Below are positions 11,275-21,300 of a DNA stretch of 64,000 bases, in pieces. This DNA is from Caenorhabditis elegans (taxonomy: Eukaryota > Nematoda > Chromadorea > Rhabditida > Rhabditidae). The position numbers and the translations under genes were made by a program. The stretch spans positions 11,346,001 to 11,410,000 of the forward strand of contig NC_003279.8 of the NCBI RefSeq assembly GCF_000002985.6. Reading direction: 5' to 3'. The stretch's first letter is position 1. The number at the start of each line of letters is the position of its first letter. A model generated the notes under the pieces. It did not search any database and was not told where the DNA came from. It was given only the letters and a program-made list of their open reading frames with translations.

Positions 11275-11402
11275 ATAGATTGTTACACGAAAGAATAGAT
11301 TGTTACAATGAAAAAATAGATTGTTACACGAAAAAATAGATTGTTACACGAAAAAATAGATTGTTACACAAAAAAATAGATTGTTACACAAAAAAATAGA
11401 TA
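11275..11402. repeat. 20-bp tandem repeat
   Basis: Six to seven copies of ATAGATTGTTACACGAAAAA, with small variants (CACAAAAAA, CAATGAAAAA), inside the F-box spacer. Confidence 0.85.
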
Positions 11403-11432
11403 TTATTCTTCACTGAAAAGCAAAAGGAGGGG

Positions 11433-11620
11433 AATGGAAACGATAGCCTTCACCCATCGCTCACCCATTAGCGAGCCGCTAACATGCGAACGGCGGCCCA
11501 CCGGTGTGCGCGCTGTTCGTGTGTCGGCGGTTCCCCCCTCGCCTATATGCGGTCCACCGGTGGGCCGCCGCTCGCACTTGGCGCTTTACCTGTGTGAGGA
11601 AATCTTAGGTCCTCGGTGAC
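11433..11620. repeat. GC-rich inverted segment
   Basis: The half GCGGCCCACCGGTG (11492-11505) is repeated inverted as CACCGGTGGGCCGC near 11555. It is strongly GC-rich against an AT-rich background, so it looks like an inserted foldback element. The 61-residue open frame across it has no support. Confidence 0.6.
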
Positions 11621-12091
11621 TGCGATAAAAATGTTTGTTTGTTTTTTCTGGACTTTTTTTTCTTTATTAGTCTTGCCAAAAATACAAAAAAAAATTTGGA
11701 ATTTTGGGAGAGTTTCTATAAAATTGGATTGCTAACTTTTTTCCAATACTATGGGTACATTTCTGGATCTAGAAATTAAATTTTAGCCGCTCTAGAGGGG
11801 TTTTTGTCATGTACTGACAAAAATCAAAGAAAATTGTGTCCTTGTGGTAGAAAGCTAGTCTAGTTCGATATGGAATTTAAAAAAATTTTAAAAATTAATA
11901 ATGTGAACATTTTTTACTTAGATTTACAATAGCCGCATTAGGGGAGCTTTTGTAGAAAATCAATTTTTACAGGGTAAATCCTGATAGTTGTTTATTGAGA
12001 AACCAGGCTTTTTGTTAAAAGCTCGATCATGTGTACTGGCAGCCAATCGAAAGGCTGGTGTAAGGTAGACATGAATACCTAAAGTATTAAA

Positions 12092-13479
12092 TATTGGTAG
12101 CAATATAGTTTTTGACAATGAAGCATTTATTCATTTAGCGGAAGTAGAAAAACAAACAATTATAAATTAATCAACAACAATTCTGATTTGTTTCTTTTCG
12201 TCAAGAACAGAGACTTCGATTTCCTTTCCATCCTCTCTTTTCATTGTGGTAGCGTCGTTTTCGATTCTGAAATTAATAAATTGAAATTAAAATATTAAAA
12301 CAAATTCTAAGTTCTTAATTCTAAATTCTCAAGTCAACTTACTCTCCGAATCCATCTAATCCTGCAATAACCTCCGTCAACTTGAATCCGCTTCCTTGTG
12401 GAACATTGATGGAGATGTAGAAGATTCTTTCAAATTCCTTATTCTTCCACAATTTGATAAACTCGTTGATATCCTTATTTGTGAATTTACAATCATAAAG
12501 AATTACAGAGCAAGCAGTGAAATCCTTGAGAGTGTCAATAGTCATCCAGTGAGCTCCGTGGAAGAAGATCATGTTGGTATTCTTTGGGATTCCGGGAAGG
12601 AACTCATTTGGTTTGAAAGCTTCGGTTGGATTGATGAGACACTTGAAGTTGGCAGAGACCTTCTTGAAGAATGAAGCCGAGTACAGCTTCTCAGCAACCT
12701 TATCGACGTCGTCATGTTCCTTATCGACGTTTCCGATGGTGAAGTTGGCAATGTTGAGATTCTTCTCATTGGCCCAGTCAATGATCCTTCCAGCATGGTT
12801 CTCCTGTCCAAGAGTAACAGATTCAAACTCTCCGAGCCCAAGGGTGTAGATGAAGTGCTCGGCAACCTTCATGACAGCAAAAGTCCGATCTTCTTTTTCA
12901 GTTGTTGGCCAGAAAATGTTGATAGTCTTCTCATTCTCATCAAGTTCAACTTGAACCTTCTTATCTCCGAATTCACGAACTCCCATTTTTCCATAAGTCT
13001 TTGGAAGTTTCCCATCTACGAGCTCTTTCACATAAAACCGATAGACTCCTCTGATATCAACCCAGTTTCTCTGGAAGTCAACTGCCATTCGGAATGTCTT
13101 GTTGGACTTCTCGTACGGGCGGACTCGATCCTTGCTCTTCAGGGAGCATTGAGTGAGCTCGAAGCTAAAAAATTAAGGTAATTAGAATAGGAAGAGGGAT
13201 ATATATATATTTAGATGTACAACTTACAGTTCAGTGGAGGTTAATCCAACAAGGAAATGTTGAAGAACAACGGATGGAAAGTTAAGCACTTTGACTGGCA
13301 TTATCTGAAATTAGAGTAATTAGGGTTTTGAAAATGGAAAAGGTAGTAAAAGAAAATGGTTTTAAAAAAAGATTGAGGAAAGAGCAAGAGAAGAAATAAG
13401 AATGGACTGTTCAGTGAGCCTGCAGTAAGCCAGAATGAAAGAGTCTGGAAATGGACGATCGGTGTGGATAGGACGCGCT
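12092..13479. repeat. Right arm of large inverted repeat
   Basis: Mirror image of 9058-10445, carrying the second F-box gene. Beyond 13479 similarity continues only in diverged, partly rearranged form. Confidence 0.9.
12167..13301 (-). CDS. pes-2.1: F-box / FBA_2 protein, right copy
   Basis: Exons 13228-13301, 12343-13164 and 12267-12167 (last exon 12167-12266) mirror the left gene and give the same 331-residue protein: N-terminal F-box, then FBA_2 domain with FTACSVILYDCKFTNKDIN and IFYISINVP. The acceptor CTGAAATT (complement AATTTCAG) lies just before the ATG, again favouring SL1 trans-splicing. AATAAA lies on the minus strand at 12126-12131. It is tail-to-tail with the left gene across a 1.65-kb spacer. 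Role as for the left copy: probable substrate adaptor of an SCF ubiquitin ligase. The shared introns argue for recent duplication or gene conversion. The name pes-2.1 is by remembered order. Confidence 0.85.
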
Positions 13480-13689
13480 CCGAAAAAAAATCGATAATTG
13501 TCACTTGGGATTTATCGATTTAAATCTGTGGGACAGCTGTTTCTTAAGAACATGCACAATGTGTGATTTATGGTCGATTTTTGGATTAATTTACCTATTT
13601 TTGAGTAAAATTTTGTGCAAAACTTCGAAAAAATAAGTTCGTTAGGATGCTTAGAAATTGTAACAGCAAAAAAAAATATTAACCGTTTT

Positions 13690-14000
13690 TTTTTAAAATC
13701 ACGATAGATGGTTTACCAGGAAAGTTTAGACATTGGTAATTGTAACAGGAGTGGGAGAATAAGACTGGAGAACTAAAATGTAACAGGGGGCAAAAGGAGG
13801 GTCTGTAGAAAATCTAGAAAACAAAGAAAAGGTAAGCAAAAGAGAAGATGGTCTGCTCAGGAAGGCTGCAGAAGACCAGAATGAATATGTCTGGATGTGA
13901 ACGAGCGATATGGGTAGAACGCGCAAAAATCTGATCGATAAGTTGTTGAGCGTCTCAAATGGGGAATAGTTCAAGTTCAAGGCACCTGCTGCAAGTGGAC
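13690..14000 (-). repeat. F-box upstream unit A (right arm, diverged)
   Basis: On the minus strand it contains CATTCTGGTCTTCTGCAGCC, CTGTTACAATTACCAATGTC and CCCCATTTGAGACGCTCAAC. These match 8599-8860 and 9003-9060 of the left side at roughly 80% by eye. The inverted duplication was therefore once longer than its identical core. The 93-residue minus frame here is fortuitous. Confidence 0.6.
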
Positions 14001-14319
14001 AGACCACTTCGGTGGGAAGAGTTTAGGTCGATGCATCATGTCTTCTAGACCTATAGATTTCGAAAGTAGGTCGACTTGCTCCTTTCCATGTAGTGAAACT
14101 TATCGATTTGCCATTTTGTGAGTAGCCTGGTGAGTAGGATGAATTGCAGGGATAGAAGAGCTTTCTAGGATTATTAGAAAAAGAGCAGGAGAAATTTAAA
14201 GTGGACTGAATAAATTGCACCAAAATTTCAAAAAATCAGAGCTCTCAAATTTTATCGAATTTTCTAGACCATTATTTAATTTCCTCAAGGTATACTATAA
14301 AACGTGTGAGCTGCAATTG

Positions 14320-14400
14320 CCGGTTTGCCGAATTGCCGAAATTTTTATTTTCGGCAAATTGTCAATTTGCCGATTTGCCGGATATCAAATTGCCGGAAGT
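14320..14400. repeat. GCCGGAA-family repeat block
   Basis: Short cluster of TTGCCGATTTGCCGGA and AATTGCCGGAAG motifs in inverted orientation relative to the 2988-4835 array. The surrounding 14001-14560 holds nothing else recognisable. Confidence 0.6.
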
Positions 14401-14559
14401 TTTTAAAGGAATTTTCCATAAGACGGCAACACCTGAAACTGTGCCTTTTTGAACTTTTTCCTCGTTTTCTTTGGATATTTACATAGAATTTGCTTACTTT
14501 TCAAAGCAGATGTAGGAATATTCATAGGATATTAAAATTGAAAATTTTTTTGTAAATGC

Positions 14560-14840
14560 ATTTTTTCTGGCAAATTCGGCAAATATTATAACCGGTTTGT
14601 ATTTACCGGTTTGCCGATTTGCTAGAAATTTTTAATTCCGGCAGTTTGCCGCTTTGCCGGAAATTTTCATTTGTCAATTCCGGCAGTTTGCCGATTTGCC
14701 GATTTACCGGAAATTTTTAATTCCGACAGTTTGCCGATTCGCCGGAAATTTTCATTTTTCAATTCCGGCAGTTTGCCGATTTGCCGGAAATTTTCATTTT
14801 TCAATTCCGGCAGTTTACCGATTTGCGGGAAATTTTAACC
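14560..14840. repeat. GCCGGAA-family tandem repeat
   Basis: Five to six units with TTCCGGCAGTTTGCCGATTT and GCCGGAAATTTTCATTTTTC, period about 50 bp. The open frame across it is a repeat artefact. Confidence 0.8.
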
Positions 14841-15146
14841 TTTCCATAAACTTTCAAAAACTTTCCATAAAATTTCAGATGTTGCTCAAAATGTACTGAA
14901 GATTCCAGAATCTTCCAGAAGACTCTCCAATTTTTCCATAACTTCATAAACTTTTCTAGAACTCTATAGGAAGCCTAATATGATATTTGGAACCAGAGTG
15001 CCAGAGAACCTCTAGGACCAAGTTTTCTTGAATTTATCCGATATTTGTGGGATTTTTTTGTTAAAATAAATAATTTTTATAACATTGATAAGAATGCAAT
15101 TTATTTCGTGGCGGAAAAACAAAAAAAAAAACAAAAATTCAAACGA

Positions 15147-15509
15147 TTAATCAATAACAATTCTGATTTGTTGTCCGACCTCCAAGACGCTGACGTTTGC
15201 AACCTTTCCATCGTCTCTGGTCATCTTGGTTGAATCGTTTTCAATTCTGAAATTAATATTATAAATTTAAATTTAAATTTAAATTTTATTCTAAAGTCAA
15301 CTTACTCTTCGAATCCCTCAATTCCAGCGATAACCTCCTCCAACTTGAACTCCTTTCCTTGTGGAACATTGATTGAGATGTAGAAGATTCTGTGGAACTC
15401 CTTGTTCTTCCACAATTTGATATATTCATTGATATCCTTATTTGTGAACTTAGCATCATAAAGAACCACCGAGCAAGCAGTGAAATCCCTGAGATCTTCA
15501 AAAGTCATC
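15147..15509 (-). pseudogene. 3' fragment of a third F-box/FBA_2 gene
   Basis: Exon pieces 15306-15508 and 15147-15246 encode MTFEDLRDFTACSVVLYDA, TNKDINEYIKLWKNKEFHRI and, after an intron at the same position as in the neighbours, a C-terminus ending QQIRIVID. This is the last third of the FBA_2 domain, clearly homologous to but diverged from the two full copies. Homology stops sharply at about 15509 (GGATGACT shared, unrelated sequence beyond), so the F-box and N-terminal half are missing. It has the same orientation as the right F-box gene. It could be a truncated pseudogene or the 3' end of a chimaeric gene; I see no start. Confidence 0.8.
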
Positions 15510-15606
15510 CGCTTTAGAAACGCTTGTCAGCCTAAAAAGGGTTCAGGAAAAATGGCTGTGCAGCCGAGTTTTTCAATCCCAAACCACTAAAATCTCTGGT
15601 TTTCAG

Positions 15607-15829
15607 CCGACTCCCTCAAGTCATCGGTCCACCGCCTCAAGACGCTAGCCCGTGTAACTAATGGAATCTCCATTCAACAAGGCCTCAACACTGGTACCAT
15701 TCCTCCCGACGATCTGATCTCCGAGCTTCTCCGTTTTGGATCAGTAACTCCTACTCAGACTGCTGTGATGAACATGTCAATGATCCATGAAGCTGTCGAG
15801 ACGATGAAGAATCTTCCGATTACTCTTAG
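15607..15829 (+). CDS. Isolated WSN-domain-like exon
   Basis: An acceptor GGTTTTCAG precedes an open exon that ends in a plausible donor (CTTAG/GTCTGT). It encodes LKTLARVTNGISIQQGLN, TGTIPPDDLISELLRFGSVT and then IHEAVETMKNLP. The pattern of a conserved Arg-Val-x-Asn-Gly-Ile segment, a DGSI-like turn and ISELLxFGSV resembles the nematode WSN domain of unknown function, usually found near the N-terminus of secreted or membrane proteins. No start exon, signal peptide or downstream exon could be joined on either side, so this may be a gene fragment. It is head-to-head with the truncated F-box piece, about 100 bp away. The domain call is from memory and moderate. Confidence 0.5.
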
Positions 15830-15859
15830 GTCTGTACTGTAATTCTTGAATACTTGCTA

Positions 15860-16345
15860 CCTCACGTAAGCCTAAGTCTAAGCTTTAATCTAAGCCAAAG
15901 CTTAAACCAAAATTTCTGCTAACAAATTTGGAATCTTAGTAAAAATCCTGTAAAGCTGGGGACAATTCGAGAGGCTATTTGGCTTGTGGAAAAATAGAGT
16001 ATATTTTGGAAAATCTGTATTACCTCTATTGAATTCAACCTATTATACTGGAGCCTAAGCCTACACCTAAGCCTACACCTAACTCTCGTTAAAATGGCCA
16101 GCAAATGAGAATGCTAAACGCGCTCTACTGATAATTGTTTTGAAACGTGGCTGCGTATTTCACGTGGAAAAAAACAAGCAAATTCTTCAATTTTCACAAA
16201 ATCGCGTGGAAGTTATTCCAATAAATCGATAATTGCTCGTATTTTCTTCCAAATTTCAGAAGAACAACGGCACTTTCAAATCAGTGTACAAAGCCAAAGC
16301 CTGAGCCTAAGTCTAAGCCTAAGGCTGAGCCTAGGCCTTGACAAC
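15860..16345. repeat. Degenerate interstitial telomere-like repeats (TTAGGC)
   Basis: Clusters of GCCTAAG, CTAAGCC and CCTACACCTAAGCCTAC occur at 15866-15905, 16050-16083 and 16285-16340, i.e. the complement of nematode telomeric TTAGGC with substitutions. The sequence between them is AT-rich and non-coding. Confidence 0.65.
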
Positions 16346-16524
16346 AGAAAATGAAAACAACATCGGACTACCGTACAGTTTTCCGACACTCACTGAGTCG
16401 GCCGTTTTAGAACTTTCGCGAAGTTTCTGGATGTACCCAGTTCAACAAATTATTAACGCGTTTCTCAATGTGCATTAAATGTTCAAAAGTCCGCTTTTAT
16501 GGGACATACAACCATCACAAGACG

Positions 16525-16900
16525 TTACTTACCATTACTAGCACGATCCACACGAGACTTGATCGGAATCGAGGCATCTCCAACTTTCCTTCCATGAATT
16601 GTGCTCTCAAGGCCATGGCTCTTTGCACGATCCACATGGAATCCAACGTCATTGACCGGAACGGAAGCATCTACAAATTTCCTTTATTAAATTTTGCTCT
16701 GAAATCTACAGTATTTACCGTAATCCAACTGTTTTCCAGTGACAATTAATGACTGTGTAAGTGCAGTGGCAACAAGAAATAGTACTGAAAAAATGAGTAT
16801 GTTAAGCTGAAAAACGCTGAAAAATTTTGAAAAAATTTTGAAAAAAAACGCTGAAAAATTTTGAAAAAAACTCACTACATGTCGGAATATTACTTCGCAT
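16525..16900 (-). CDS. Small secreted peptide precursor (78 residues), unrecognised
   Basis: Three exons join in phase: 16876-16900, 16719-16784 and 16525-16670, with standard donors (GTGAGT, GTAAAT) and acceptors (TTTTTTCAG, TTTGTAG). The first 25 residues, MRSNIPTCILFLVATALTQS onward, form a good signal peptide. The mature part has two related segments: DASVPVNDVGFHVDRAKS (about 31-48) and DASIPIKSRVDRASN (62-76). The first is followed by GRK and the protein ends NGK, both the kind of Gly-basic site used for peptide cleavage and C-terminal amidation. The reading frame closes with TAA at 16525-16527. An alternative is that GTAAGT at 16532 is a donor and a further exon follows. I know no family for it. 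A neuropeptide-like precursor is an inference; a secreted small protein of other function is equally open. Confidence 0.6.
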
Positions 16901-18385
16901 CCCACTTTGAAATCTTCTCTTCTCGGCTTGACAAGACGATATGATAAAACGAAGAACTGATTTTTCAAACTGACGAGTTTGGAAAAATAATCATAGATAA
17001 GATCTGAACACGTATTGACGTGAAAGGTCACATTTTGAAATTTAAACTTTTTAAATTTTAAATTTTAGGAATTCCAAAATGAAACGTGTTTTTATTTTTA
17101 AAAAAATTATCGATTTTTATTGAAAATTATTGATTTTTATACTTTTATCGATTTTGCTGGAAGTTAATTGATTTTTAGAAAAAATTTATCGATTTTTATA
17201 ACATTTTATCGATGTTTTTTAAAATTTATTGATTTTTCTGGAAGTTTGATGATTTTCAGATACCTGTATTTTTATTTTCTGCACAAGTTTTCGCGTCTTT
17301 CAAGGCCGCTTTGAGGGCTTTTATGAATATGAAAAATTGTGGAAGTGCATTAAAGAATATTAAATTCCTTTTTGCCACAAAAGTAGCGAAAAATATTGCT
17401 CATCTTCAGAAAAAAAAGGCATGGACAATTGCCGGAATTTAAAACTTCCGGCAAACCGGCAAACCGGCAAATTGCCGATTTGCCGAATGTGCTGGAAAAA
17501 CAGGAATTGTCGAAAATTTTCGGAACTTTCTCGGCATCGATTTTTTAAAGGATTTTATAGATTTTTTAAACAGAATTTTATCGACTTTTTATTAGAAATT
17601 TATCGATTTTTTGAACAGAAACAAAAGTCAGGTAGGTGTCCTGTTTGTCGTGCTCTACGAGCAGCACAATGGAAAAAATTAGTTCAAAAATTGGGGATTT
17701 TATTGATTTTTTTACAGAATATATTGATTTTTTTACAGAATATTTTTTTACTTGATTTTTTTACTTTATCGATTTAAAATTTTTTTAAATCAATGTTTTG
17801 GAGGTTTTTATCGATTTTTTAATATAATTTTATCGATTTTCAACTAAAATTTAACCGAATTCTCTCCAGAATTTTTTTTCAATTTTACAGAATTTTAATC
17901 GATTTTATTTTAAAATTTTTCAGGGTTTTATTTTTTTTTAAATAGAATTTTATAGATTTTTTCAAAATTTTATTGATTTTATGATTTTTTAAACAGACTT
18001 TTATCGATTTTTTCTGGAATTTTAATCGATTTTTTTTTAAACTTTATCGTATTTTTTTCAAAATTTTATTGATTTTTTTCTAGAATTTTATCGATTTTTT
18101 CTGGAATTTTAATCGATTTTTTTTTAAACTTTATCGTATTTTTTTCAAAATTTTATTGATTTTTTTCTAGAATTTTATCGATTTTTTTCCAGAAGTTTTC
18201 GATTTTTCATAAGAAATGTATTGATTTTTGCAGAAATTTATAGTTTTTTTTCAAAAAAATCGATAAAAATGTTATTGTCACTTTTCGCACTTTTCCTTGC
18301 AAAAAAAAACAATATAATAATAAATATACTTGTATTAAAAATTAACAATAAAAAACACAAACAGTATAAATTCAACAAAAAAAAA
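16901..18385. repeat. AT-rich intergenic region with ATCGATTTTT repeats
   Basis: Dense, irregular repeats of TTTTATCGATTTTTT and ATTTTATTGATTTTTT at 17090-18260, plus one GCCGGAA-type patch at 17430-17490. No gene is supported. The 118- and 70-residue open frames run through repeats. Confidence 0.8.
17626..17720 (-). pseudogene. Duplicated fragment of an exon of the adjacent 843-residue-protein gene
   Basis: On the minus strand it repeats the acceptor and first about 40 bases of the exon at 19131-19246 (CTCGTAGAGCACGACAAACA here, CTCGCGGAGCACGACAAACA there) plus flanking intron sequence. About 90 bp match with few differences. The copy lies about 0.7 kb beyond the 3' end of the parent gene. 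Confidence 0.75.
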
Positions 18386-21300
18386 TCAATAAAAATCGAT
18401 AATCTTCTTCCGTACAATTTCCATCATTCCTAGACACTTTTCAAGCCACCAATTTTGAATTTCCTCCGGATTTATGCAGGAATTGGTGGCCGCGAAAGAT
18501 TCCATGAGGTTATCCAAAAATCCACGTGGCGGATATTGATTTTTCCATTTTTGACCTGAAAATTGGGAAAATTATCGATTTTTGTAGACAGGGACTAGCA
18601 AATTCACTTGGAAAGTTCGGCCACAGAAATTTTTTAATTTTTTTGCTATACAGCTATTTTTGGGGACTAGAAAAATGTTCGGCCACCAAAAAATATCGTT
18701 TTTTTTGAAGATAGGGACTAGAAAATTGATCAAGAAAAGTTCGGCCATCAAATTTTTTCGAAAATTTTCTTTAAAAACACATTCGGGGACTAGAAAATTC
18801 AAAAGTTCGGCCACCGAATTTTTAAAAAATTTTTATTGCTACAGAGCTATTTTTGAGTGAGGGACTAGAAAAAAAAAGTTCGGCCACCAAAAATTATCGA
18901 TTTTTTCTGCATTTTCCCACCTAAATCTTTCGATTTTTCAGCATTTTCCATAATTTCCACCGATTTTTCGAACAAAATTCCACAAGCGAGTAAATTTGCA
19001 TGCTTTTCCTCAAAATTCATCGATTTTCCGGTGATTTCTCTCAATTTCTGACCCAAATCGTTTAGAGAATCTGTTGTAAAAAATCGATATTTTATGGGGA
19101 AAAAACGAGTTTTGAGCTGAATTAATTTACCATTTCCAGCGTCTTTTTTCCGTAAAATCTCAACGATAAATTCAGATTTCGGGAGTTTTTCAAAGTCTTC
19201 GATGGTCAGGTAGGTGTCCTGTTTGTCGTGCTCCGCGAGCAGCACACTGGAAAAAAAATTAGTTAAAAAATCGGGGATTTTATTGATTTTTTTATGGATT
19301 ATTATCGATTTTTTAACAGAATATTATTGATTTTTTCTGGAATTTTATTGATTTTTTTCTAGAATTTTATCGATTTTTTCTGAAATTTTATCGATTTTTT
19401 TTTCTGGAATTTTATTGATTTTTTAAAAGAAATTTGATGGATTTTTCCGAATTTTAAGGATTTTTTCAATAAAATTTTATTGATTTTTCAGAAATTTATC
19501 GATTTTTTAAAATAAATTTTATCGATTTTTTGGCAGAATTTTATCGATTTTTAACCGAATTTTATTGATTTTTTCTACAGTTTTATCGATTTTTAACAGA
19601 ATTTTATTGATTTTTTAAGGATTTTATCGATATTTTAAAAAGAATTTTATCGATTTTTAACAGATTTTATTGATTTTTTTTCGAATTTTCTTGATTTTTT
19701 AAAATAAATTTTATCGATTTTTTGGCAGAATTTTATCGATTTTTTAAGGATTTTATCGATTTTTTATAGAATTTCATCGATTTTTTCCAGAATTTTATCG
19801 ATTTTTTAAAAAGAATTTTATCGATTTTTAAACAGAATTTTATTGATTTTTTCTACAGTTTTATCGATTTTTTAACAGAATTTTATTGATTTTTTCTACA
19901 GTTTTATCGATTTTTTAACAGAATTTTATTGATTTTTTCTACAGTTTTATCGATTTTTTAACAGAATTTTATTGATTTTTTCTACAGTTTTATCGATTTT
20001 TAACCGAATTTTATTGATCTTTTCTACAGTTTTATCGATTTTTTAACAGAATTTTATTGATTTTTTCTACAGTTTTATCAATTTTTTAACAGAATTTTAT
20101 TGATTTTTTCTACAGTTTTATCGATTTTTTAACAGAATTTTATTGATTTTTTCTACAGTTTTATCGATTTTTTAACAGAATTTTATTGATTTTTTCTACA
20201 GTTTTATCGATTTTTAACCGAATTTTATTGATCTTTTCTACAGTTTTATCGATTTTTTAACAGAATTTTATTGATTTTTTCTACAGTTTTATCGATTTTT
20301 TAACAGAATTTTATTGATTTTTTCTACAGTTTTATCGATTTTTTAACAGAATTTTATTGATTTTTTCTACAGTTTTATCGATTTTTTAACAGAATTTTAT
20401 TGATTTTTTCTACAGTTTTATCGATTTTTTAACAGAATTTTATTGATTTTTTCTACAGTTTTATCGATTTTTTAACAGAATTTTATTGATTTTTTCTACA
20501 GTTTTATCGATTTTTTAACAGAATTTTATTGATTTTTTCTACAGTTTTATCGATTTTTAACCGAATTTTATTGATCTTTTCTACAGTTTTATCGATTTTT
20601 TAAAAAGAATTTTATCGATTTTTCCCAAATTTTTATCGATTTTTTTCCCGAAATTTTTTTCTGGAATTTTATCGATTTTTTTTCAGATTTTATTGATTGT
20701 TTAGGATTTTCATCGATTTTTTTCTAGAATTTTATCGATTTTTTTCAAGATTTTCTTTACCAAAATCGATTGTGCTTCAAATTTTGAGCAATCAACTGCT
20801 CCACAGGATCATTCTCAACTTCAAGCCCATTTAGAGCAATTTCACTCAGATAACTCCACGGTAAAAATCCACAAATCGCATCAACTGAAATGCTCAGAAT
20901 CATGGGCTCTTTCGCGAATTTTCGAATGCTCCAATGGCAGAAATTGATGATTTTAGTGATAATGAGAAGATGATTATATGGATAAAATTCCATTGATCCA
21001 ATATGAAATCGTGTGAAAAAATAAAGAATCATTTGAAATCCGGAGATGGAAAAATCGGTGGATGGGCGGCTCAGGATTGAGGAAATCTGAAAAAAAAATT
21101 GAATTTTTTTGTTCGGTGGTCTAGAAATCTACGAAATTTGTTTTTACGGATCGTGAAAATATAGATTTTCAGTTGATGGCCTAGGAAATCCTCGGCCACC
21201 AACTGAAAACCGCCATAACTTGGCTTAAAATCAATATTTTTGAAATCTAAAAAATGATTTCAACTCATCTAAACTAGCGTTTTTACTAGAAACTGTCGAT

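Larger units (their letters stand above)
10446..12091. other. Spacer between the inverted F-box genes
   Basis: There is no gene. It carries degenerate direct repeats with CTAACTTTTTTCCAATGCTA and TTCTGGATGTAGAAATTAAA (near 11018-11090, 11716-11810, weaker at 11176-11245), a 20-bp tandem repeat and a GC-rich inverted segment. Confidence 0.7.

Noticed and set aside
15860..16345. True telomere or chromosome end
   Set aside because: The TTAGGC-like hexamers are few, interrupted and heavily substituted, with ordinary genes on both sides.
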